DNA of 64,000 nt, taken from assembly GCF_020536995.1 (NCBI RefSeq), contig NC_068355.1:71364053-71428052 (forward strand), given 5' to 3'. The position numbers and the translations under genes were made by a program. Shown piece by piece: positions 55,647 through 64,000 of this stretch; positions within the stretch are counted from its first letter, which is position 1, and each line of letters opens with the position of its first letter. The notes beneath the pieces were generated by a model, which saw nothing but the letters and a program-made list of their open reading frames with translations, had not been told where the DNA came from and did not search any database. Origin of the DNA: Dreissena polymorpha (lineage: Eukaryota; Mollusca; Bivalvia; Myida; Dreissenidae).

Positions 55647-55953
55647 TATTATGCCCACCTTCGAAGAAGAGGGGGTATATTGCTTTGCACATGTAGGTCA
55701 GTCGGTCCGTCCACCAGTGGTTTCCGGATAATTACTCAAGAACGCTTAGGCCAAGGATCATGAAACTGCATAGGTACATTGATCATGACTCGCAGATGAC
55801 CCCTATTGATTTTCAGGTCACTAGGTCAAAGGTCTAGGTCACGGTGATCCGAAACAGTAAAATGGTTTCCGGGTGATAACTCAAGAATGCTTAGGCCTAG
55901 GATCATGAAAATTGATAGGTAGATTGATCATGACTCGCAGATGACCCCTATTT
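55647..55953 (+). repeat. Family A repeat, hairpin end plus two units, downstream of the lipase gene
   Basis: GCCCACCTTCGAAGAAGAGG, GGTCAGTCGGTCCGTC, and units with AGGTCA words. Truncated at 55953. Confidence 0.8.
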
Positions 55954-56396
55954 TAAAAAATAACGGCATGATTGACTTGTCTTGAAACAAGTGCATGTGC
56001 GAGTACATTATATCACTGGATACTATTTACCTGACTGACAAAAGCATGTTTATGGGAATCACTTGAGCAGATAAAACCAGTGTAAACATGCTTCAAGGGT
56101 ATTGATTGTTATCATATCACTAATGGCCTTTGTTTGAGAGAGGCTTTCAGCTGATACTCATGTCACAGGATGAGTTTTCCGCTTCACAAACACTTAATTC
56201 TAAACACTTAAAAGAAATAACAAAACAAATAGAATAAAAGAGCACATTGGGACATGTGGTTTACTTTCATTCGGAAGCTGACCTTTAAAACGTAATAATA
56301 GGCCAATTTTTGGTAACATGACAAAACATTGTTGACAAGAACATGCAAGAATCAATATTTTGAAATATAAAAAACCTAAAGTGAAGGATTATTTTT
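55954..56396. other. No feature recognised
   Basis: AT-rich. AATAAA at about 56233 could serve the lipase gene, but nothing ties it to the transcript. Confidence 0.4.
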
Positions 56397-56668
56397 ATGC
56401 CCCCAAAGGAGGGCATATAGTGATAGGACCGTCCGTCTGTCTGTCTTTCCGTCACACTTTGCATTTAGGTTTCGCATTAAGGTTTCGAGAAATGATCATA
56501 ACTTCTATGTCCCTTCACATAGCAACTTGATATTTGGCATGCATGTGTATGGAGCTGCACATTTTAAGTGGTGAAAGGTCAAGGTCATCCTTCAAGTTCA
56601 AAGGTAAAAAAACATGTATCAAAGCGGCGTAGGAGGGGCATTGTGTTTCTGACAATTACATCTCTTGT
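56397..56668 (+). repeat. Family C hairpin repeat, single unit
   Basis: GCCCCCAAAGGAGGGCATAT hairpin, GTCCGTCTGTCTGTC, a family B-like unit (GGCATGCATGTGTATGGAGC), and the end 'ACAATTACATCTCTTGT'. Confidence 0.8.
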
Positions 56669-56910
56669 AAGTTTTAATATTCATGATTTACAAAAGATGG
56701 CAAAATAAAAAAACATACGGGGTGAAATTTGTGTGGCTATAACGTTTTTGAATTGGCAGGAACCCTGTAATTTGAGCTTCAACGATTTAGCTATGGCAAT
56801 ATATTGCAACAAACTTATCCAAAATTGTGCAACCATTACATAAGTTTTCCTGTAAAAGTAATTATTGAAATTCTTTCTTGTATCCAGTTGATTGATCATT
56901 ATTTCTCATT

Positions 56911-58175
56911 TTTAGCTCATCTATTTTTTGAAAAAAAATTATGAGCTATTGTCATCACCTTGGCGTCGGCGTTGGCGTCCGGTTAAGTTTTGCGTTTAGG
57001 TCCACTTTTCTCAGAAAGTATCAATGCTATTGCATTCAAACTTGGTACACTTACTTACTATCATGAGGGACTGGGCAGGCAAAGTAAGATAACTCTGGCC
57101 TGCATTTTGACTGAATTATGTGCCCTTTTTATACTTAGAAAATTGAAAATTTTGGTTAAGTTTTGCGTTTAGGTCCACTTTTTTCAGAAAGTATCAATGC
57201 TATTGCATTCAAACTTGGTACACTTACTTACTATCATGAGGGGACTGGGCAGGCAAACTAAGATAACTCTGGCGTGCATTTTGACAGAATAATGTGACCT
57301 TTTTATACTTAGAAAATTGAAAATTTTGGGTTAAGTTTTGTGTTTAGGTCCATTTTATTCCTTAAGTATGAAAGCTATTGCTTTCATACTTGCAACACTT
57401 ACTAACTATCATAAGGGGACTGTGCAGGCAAAGTAATGTAACTCTGACTGGCATTTTGACAGAATTATGTGCCCTTTTTATACTATGTCGTTCATTGTGA
57501 GAAAATTGAAAATTTGGTTATGTTTTGTGTTTAGGGTCCACTTCATTCCTACAGTATCAAAGCTATTGCTTTCATACTTGCAACACTTATTAACTATCGT
57601 AAGGGGACTGTGCAGGCAAAGTTATGTAACTCTGACTGGCATTTGGACGGAATTATGGGCCCTTTATACTTAGAAATTGAAAGTTTGGTTAAGTTTTGTG
57701 TTTTGGTCCACTTTAACCCCTAAAGTATCATAGATATTGCTTTCATACTTGGAACACTCGCAAACTATCATAAGGGTACAGTAAAAGGACAAGTTGCATA
57801 ACTCTGGATGTCATTTTTACGGAATTATGGCCCTTTTTTGACTTAGTAACTTTGAATATATGGTTAAATTTTGTGTTTGATCCACTTTACTTCTTAAGTA
57901 TCAAGGCTATTGCTTTCAAAACTTTCACGCTATCATGAGGTTACTGTACCTGGCAAGTTGAATTTTACCTTGACCTTTGAATGACCTTGACTCTCAAGGT
58001 CAAATTATTAAATTTTGCTAAAATTGCCATAACTTCTTTATTTATGATTAGAATTGATTGATACTTTGACAAACTACTCTTACCTGACATACCGACAATA
58101 GACTCCACCCAAACCATCGCCCGTGACACCCCCTTCCCCCCCCCGAATCCCCCCCCCCCCCCGAATCCCCCCCTA

Positions 58176-58207
<32 letters not shown>

Positions 58208-58773
58208 CATTTCACAAATGACCACCACACCCTCACACTATAACCACCACCCCACCCAACCCCTCACCCAAATTTTTTTTTAAATGGTTAAAAAACAAAA
58301 CTATTTATTTTGATTATTTTATGTTTGAAATACCGTCCAACCATCGCACCCAAGAATCCCCCCCCCACCCGAATTCCCCCACCCCGAATCCCCCCCCCTA
58401 AATTTTTTTTTTTTTTTAAGATCATCTCACAAATTACCACCACACCCTCACACTATAAACCCCCCACCTCACCCCCCATTTTTTTTTTGAAACGGTTTAA
58501 AAAACACAAATATTTATTTTTATTATTTATGTTTGAAATACCGTCCAACCATCGCACCCAAGAATACGCACCCCCCCCCCCCCCCCCCCCACCCGATTTT
58601 TTTTTCCCTTTTTTTCCGCATTTTGGAAGATAATGTAATAATGTCCCACACCCCCACACAATGCACCCCTCTTCACTCCACCCTTCCCTCCTTTGTGATT
58701 GAAAATGAGAGTCCCTTCACCTTTAAAAAAGAAAATAGATGAGCGTTCTGCACCCGCAAGGCGGTGCTCTTGT
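56911..58773 (+). repeat. Family G hairpin repeat, second copy, 1.86 kb
   Basis: Same plan and sequence as 25276-26922: AGCTCATC...ATGAGCT hairpin, GGCGTTGGCGTC, about six 180-bp units, C/T homopolymer cycles (58128-58620) and the end 'AAGGCGGTGCTCTTGT'. The open frames 58310-58742 are low-complexity artefacts. Confidence 0.9.
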
Positions 58774-59369
58774 CAATAGATGTTTTCATTGTTTAAAACC
58801 ATTTTTAATTAAAACTTATTTAATGTGTCTTTATAATTAGTAAATATGTAGAGATTGTCTTTCTGTGTGTGTTAAAACTAGTTCTTTAGAGTTTTAAAAG
58901 ATTATGAGATACTTGTGTTTCTGTGTGTCACATTATTCCTACATCTGTCTGTATGTACATTGTTCCTAAATATATACACACATGGATCTCCTAACAATCG
59001 TTACAAAGTCAATTCAAACTTGAACAATACAATATGGAAAATGTTCCAGATGGCGGCATACAATATTAAGTTATAAAAGTCAATGAAAATTGGTGTTTTT
59101 TTGTATTAATATTTGTTTCAAGTGTGCTGTAATGAAAGTGGCTTGAACATTGTTAAATCATTTCTATTGAAAAATACAAGAAGCAGATACATTTGGCACA
59201 ACTCAAGGTGATTAAGATCACTTTTGATGAACAGGGAAGATTTCTGTATTATTTTCAGATACAGTCTGTATCATTTTTAGATACAGAAGTCAATTTAAAT
59301 ATTGACATAATATCAGGCTGTTCACAATATTATAAAAGAAATACATTTGCATACTTCATTTCATTATTA
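58774..59369. other. No feature recognised
   Basis: AT-rich, no gene signal. Confidence 0.45.
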
Positions 59370-60316
59370 TTATATCCCCATTACCATTGGTAATGGGGGC
59401 TATATAGGAGTAACTTTGTCGTCGGTTGGATGGTCGGTCTGTCCCGAATTTCATCCGATCTTCACCAAACTTGGTCACAAGTTTGTATCTTGATGATGTT
59501 TAGGTCAAGTTTGAATATGGGTCATGCCGGGTCAAAAACTAGGTCACGGGGTCACTTAGTGTGTTTTAAAACCGAAAGTTTTTTCCGGATCATAACTATG
59601 TCATTTATCGTTAGATTTTAAAATTACTCTGTACATTTGTTCACCATCATTGGACGGTGTGTCGCGTGAAAAATGTACGTCAATATCTGGCAAAGTCAAG
59701 GTCACACTTTGAGTTCAAAGATTAAAAATGGCCATAAATGAGCTTTGTCTGGGCAATAACTATGTCGTTCATTGTGAGATTTTAAAATCATTGGCACATT
59801 TGTTCACCGTCAATGGAGGTGTGTCGCGCGATAGAATTACGTCGATAACTCCAAGGTCAAGGTCACACTGTGAGTTCAAAGGTCAAAAATGGCCATAAAT
59901 GAGCTTGTCCGGGCCATAACTATGTTGTTCATTGTGAGATTTTAAAATCATTTGGCACATTTGTTCACCATTACTGGACGGTGTGTCACGTGAAAGAATT
60001 ACGTCGATATCTGCAACGTCAATGTCACACTGTGAGTTCAAGGTAAAGAATGGCCACAAATGATCTTGTCGGGGCAATAACGATGGTCATTTATTGTGAG
60101 ATTTAAAAAAACCTGGTACATTTGTTCACAATCATAGGACGATGTGTCATGCGAAACATATGTCCATAACTCCAAGGTCTAGGTCACACTTGGAGTTCAA
60201 AAGTAAAAAAATGGCCATAAAATTGAAAGAATTCAAGAGTTCAAAGTTCGAAAAGGTCATAAATGATAATGGCATTATAATTCTTAAAAATCGCCATAAA
60301 TTTGATTCTCTCTTGT
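59370..60316 (+). repeat. Family H hairpin repeat, about five 160-bp units
   Basis: CCCCATTACCATTGGTAATG then GGG forms a near-perfect palindrome at the start. Units carry 'TTCATTGTGAGATTTTAAAA', 'GGACGGTGTGTCGCG' and CAAGGTCAAGGTCACAC. Ends 'GATTCTCTCTTGT'. Confidence 0.85.
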
Positions 60317-60428
60317 TTTGTGAAGACAGCATGCAAAAATAGTCTGTGTCAATACGTCACGTCTGTGACAAAGCTCTAGTTTCATATTGATATGTTCAAG
60401 TTGTTAGACCCGTATTTTTGTACTGTTT

Positions 60429-61400
60429 TTAGCTCACCTGAGCACAACGTGCTCATGGTGAGCTTTTGGGATCGCCTTTGTCCGTCGTCCGTCTGTCTTC
60501 AACAGTTTTGCCTTGTGAACACTCTAGAGGCCACATTTCTTGTCCGATCTTTCATGAAACTTGGTCAGAACATTTGTCCCAATGATACCTCGACTGAGTT
60601 CGAAACTGGGTCAAAAACTAGGTCACTAGGTCAACCAAAAGAAAAAAATTGTGAACACTGTTGAAGTCACATTTGATGCCCTATGTTCATGTAACTTTGT
60701 AAAATGTTTGTCTTAATGATATGTTTGGTGTGTTTAAAAATGGTTCCGGTCCGTTGAAAACATGGCCGCCTGGGGGCGGGGCAGTATTCCTTATATGGCT
60801 ATAGAGAAACCTGTGAACACTCTAGAAGTCACAATTTTTGCCCAATCATCATGAAACTTTGTCAAAACATTGTTTGTTTGATTGATATCTCGGATGAGTC
60901 CAAAAATGGTCCTGATCGGTGAAAAAACATGGCCGCCAGGGGGCAGGGCAGTTTTCTCAATATGTATATAGTGAAAACACGTGAACACTCTAGAAGTCAC
61001 ATTTTTGGTCCAATCTTCATGAAATTTGGTCAGAACATTTTTTTCCTGGATACATCGGTTGAGTTCGAAAATGGTTCGGATCAGTATAAAAACATGGCCG
61101 CCCAGGGGAGGGGGGTCTTTTTCCTTATATTTATAAAGTAAAAAAGCTTGTGAACATATTTTTTGCCTAATCATCATGAAATTTTATCAAAACATTGGTT
61201 ATGTGGATATCTCGGACGAGTTTGAAAATAGTCGTGAACATTTAAAAAACATGGCCACCAAGGGGTGGAGCAGTTTTCTTTATATGTATATAGTGAAAAC
61301 ATGTGAACAGTCTATAAGACACATTTTTTGCCAATCTTATGAAATTTGTTCAGAACATTTGTTTCCTTGATATGACGGTTGAGTTTAAAAATGGTTCGGA
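60429..61400 (+). repeat. Family E hairpin repeat, second copy, running into the gap
   Basis: AGCTCACCTGAGCACAACGT then GCTCATGGTGAGCT, CGTCGTCCGTCTGTC, and diverged units with 'CATGAAACTTGGTCAGAACA' and AAACATGGCCGCC. It continues to the N run. Confidence 0.8.
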
Positions 61401-61500
61401 NNNNNNNNNNNNNNNNNNNNNNNNNNNNNNNNNNNNNNNNNNNNNNNNNNNNNNNNNNNNNNNNNNNNNNNNNNNNNNNNNNNNNNNNNNNNNNNNNNNN
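61401..61500. other. Assembly gap (100 N)
   Basis: Exactly 100 N, probably a placeholder for unknown length, inside or at the edge of a tandem repeat array. Confidence 0.95.
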
Positions 61501-61794
61501 AACAAAGTCACAATTTTTAAATCCCCAAACTCCATTTGGCCTTGCACTTGAGTGTAATATCGACTGGATTTTTTTAATTGAAGTTCATTATTCTCATCAA
61601 AATAACACCAGAGTCATAGTTTAACAGGTCTGAAACAGTCGTATTACGCCATTTATGGGGCATTTAACCTCTAATAGAATTTGCTATTTACTATTTGAAC
61701 TTTCTACTACACCATCAGGACTGGCACCAAGAAAATAATAGTGCTTTGACAATAAAAGGCCTTTTTTTTAAATGTTAACATTTCTTTAAATTTC
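61501..61794. other. No feature recognised
   Basis: Short AT-rich stretch between the gap and the SWIM/YqaJ pseudogene. Confidence 0.4.
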
Positions 61795-63736
61795 AATTTT
61801 TTAACAGCTTTTTACTTTTTTTGCAACAACTTCCATTTTCTTCCCCATCTATGGATACAACATCGATTTGTTTTCATCAGATGTTGATAAGATGTTATCT
61901 ACTATATTAGTTGGCAATGTTGTGGTTCTTAACCAGAACATCATGAAACACTGAAGCTGTCAATCTTCCTTTGGCGGCCATAAACCATAGCTGATTGCCG
62001 CCTGACCTCTGGTTCTTATTTCCAGTTCGTCAATCACAGATGAATTACATACTTCGATTATACGGAGTATTTTTTTAGTTGACATATTATTTTCCTTAAT
62101 TAATTTCAAGAAGGTTATCAATTCATAACTTTTATAATTAATTAATTCAGATGTCACAACAACTTCCTCATTAGCAACATTAGCATCACTTTCAGTTGGT
62201 GTTGGGTCATCACAGGCTGGCAACAAGTCATACAAAGCTGCATTGGTGTTGTTACCCAATCTAGAACACAGTTTATTTCTGAACGAAATAAGTCTATCTG
62301 AACTTGGAAGCTGGGCATTTTGTTTGGGAATGTTACTATTTTCATCTTCATGTAGTTTAATGCGTTTGAATTTAATGTTTTCAACTTTCTTCGGACTGTG
62401 CTTACGTTTAAAAGGCTTGTTCCATACACATGGTTTTGAAGTGCAGGTTATTTCATCTCTGTCAGAACTGCAAGCTTCAACTGCAAACAGAAGGTCAGCT
62501 ATGTGACTGTATCCTTCCCCTAAACTGGAAAAACAAGAACATTGTATGCGATACACTTTTTAAAAGATAATACATTGGGGGGGGGGGGGATTTCAGCTGA
62601 TTTTTTAGCGTAAATTGGGTTAGGTTCCCAAAGGCAAAACTATATATATTTTATTAAATAAATACCCAATGGATAGTTTCCTTATTTAATGTTCATTGTT
62701 GAAAAAGATTGGAGAATTGTATATTGTTATGGTTAATCAGCTCTGAAAAACAAAAGTGTTGAATTTGGAGAATTGTATATTGTAACGGTTAAATTAGCAT
62801 GGGCCTCTGATGTTCTGTTGTACGTATTCATATACTAAGCAGTTGTCGCACATGATACATAGGATAAATTTTATAAATTATTACCCAGCTGGACAGGTAC
62901 AGCGTGCTTTGAGTACTGCAAAAGGGGCTATCTTTGTGGTAAGAATTCACTGGGAGTACACACCTTCAAAAATATATTTACACTAGATATTAGCTACATA
63001 TAAAATCAAAACATAACATCTAGACAACGTTTCAGAATAGTAAAAATAAACAAAGATTCTCTTCAATTCTCACTGAGGACTTAATGAGTGATTCGCTGAA
63101 TTAAAAGATACATGTCAAATAACGAAAGATTTTATACCTAAATTCTATAAATATCTCTGTTCACATCAAAGATAGCTATAGACATAGAATCATTTGCTTG
63201 TCGAATTGCAGCTGATTTTTATGAAAAGGCACTCACACCAATAAGGTACTGAATATGTTGTGTGCATACATCTTAATATGTGTAATCACACATTCAAAGT
63301 TAAGTACACACCCTTTAACAAATGACAGACTCGCTGTACTGAACCTGTTTTCATAGAAGGCATACACTCTGATCTTATATAGAAGTACTTGCTGGAGTCA
63401 GTTATGTTATTGATCACCACCTTGTGAATATATTTTTTCCTTGCAGAAATTTAATCAAGAATGTATTGCCTATAACATTCCATTTTCAGCTCGTCAGATG
63501 TCCTGTGACTGCTATGTATCAAACAATTTTCAACGTCCTTTATAGAAATGTTTGGAAAGTTTTGGTGGTTTGCTAGTCCAGCCACACGAAATATTTTCAA
63601 AAGATGAAATACTGTCACCATTCTCCGTGCATTCAGGCACACTACAACTGGAAGTTTTGCCATCGATTAAACCAAACTCACGCCTGAGAACTTCTAAGGC
63701 TCGAATAGCCAGTTCATGTTTTTTACCTGACACTTT
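61795..63736 (-). pseudogene. SWIM zinc-finger and YqaJ-nuclease family gene, broken
   Basis: Minus-strand exons at about 63345-63736, 62885-62963 and 61795-62533 keep AG/GT junctions. In order they hold LEVLRREFGLIDGKTSSCSV, then NISIKDVENCLIHSSHRTSD and KMECYRQYIL, then KYIHKVVINNITDSSKYFYI, then ARCTCPAG joined to LGEGYSHIADLLFAVEACSS, then DEITCTSKPCVWNKP. Near the end come ELEIRTRGQAA and traces of the YqaJ fold (GRLTASVFHDVL, MGKKMEVVAKKV). This order is typical of a multi-copy invertebrate family of unknown role with a CxC...CxH SWIM motif followed by a YqaJ-like nuclease; here Tyr replaces the second-pair Cys (GEGYSH). The coding sequence is broken in about five places, so it is probably a dead copy. 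The start of the gene was not found. Confidence 0.75.
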
Positions 63737-64000
63737 CTGTTGTTAATTCGTAAATAAAAGGCTATTTGAGTTTTTCTTAAATTCATGATGTCTTCAAATT
63801 CTGTTTGTTTACAATTAAAGCACGAAGACAGGTCCGTTGTAGTTAAAACGACAGAAATATATTACCGAGTTTAAATTTAAACGGTCGCGGTCTTAAAAGG
63901 ATGTAAACATGACCTACCCGATTGGGAGACTACTCTAATTCACCTTAGTTTCGAAAAGACCGAATTCAATGAAGTATAATTTACCAAGACCTAGGATATT
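63737..64000. other. Upstream flank of the SWIM/YqaJ pseudogene
   Basis: An acceptor-like TTAACAACAG (minus strand) just above 63736 suggests more exons further right, outside the window. Nothing else seen. Confidence 0.35.

Noticed and set aside
60791-61177. 128-residue minus-strand open frame
   Set aside because: Antisense reading through family E units.
61339-61624. Open frames through the N run
   Set aside because: They exist only because unknown bases were translated as X.
1-64000. CRISPR array
   Set aside because: Tandem units here are contiguous and long, with no short direct repeats separated by unique spacers, and the genome is eukaryotic.
1-64000. LTR retroelement or other virus-like element
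   Set aside because: No paired long terminal repeats, primer site, gag/pol or capsid-like translation recognised.

Overview
The window looks like nuclear DNA from a bivalve mollusc. It has intron-rich genes with GT/AG junctions, an AT-rich background, and many short repeats built from AGGTCA-type words, trinucleotide arrays and small TTAA-flanked elements. From memory these repeat families resemble those of freshwater mussels (Dreissena-like); that species-level guess is not proved here. One 100-base run of N (61401-61500) is an assembly gap. I saw no CRISPR, bacterial operon, or convincing LTR or other virus-like element.

Layout. 1-7.2 kb is repeats: a Tigger (pogo-type) transposase fragment, two nested TTAA-flanked elements carrying tRNA-like Pol III promoter regions, and hairpin-ended tandem repeats. 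7.4-18.7 kb holds an unrecognised three-exon (or longer) plus-strand gene ending in an acidic, then Gly/Cys-rich tail. Its introns contain a hAT-type MITE, a complete TTAA/tRNA element, a 2.1-kb Harbinger element with both of its proteins recognisable, and a deleted hAT copy with a perfect 8-bp duplication. 19.4-20.4 kb is a Penelope-like 3' end arranged as a 389-bp inverted repeat with hammerhead-like motifs in both arms. 20.4-47 kb is mostly non-coding, with many MITEs, microsatellites, a RecQ-like helicase fragment and a weak candidate for a tiny spliced gene at 33.7 kb.

47.3-55.6 kb carries the one clearly named gene: an eight-exon patatin-like triglyceride lipase (PNPLA2/ATGL type) with GASAG serine and DGG aspartate motifs. 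Its coding sequence changes frame once, at a C run in the last exon. 55.6-61.4 kb returns to repeats. 61.8-63.7 kb (minus strand) is a broken gene of the SWIM zinc-finger plus YqaJ-nuclease family.

Main theme. Roughly a quarter of the window belongs to about ten repeat families (called A to J here) with one architecture: a hairpin at one end, a GTC/CGTC-rich stretch, tandem units of about 145-340 bp, and, wherever the other end is intact, a CTTGT terminus. This is what pearl/HINE-type (Helitron-like) elements of bivalves look like. The units of family A repeat the nuclear-receptor word AGGTCA in DR1 and extended half-site arrangements, and one array lies in the last intron of the lipase gene.
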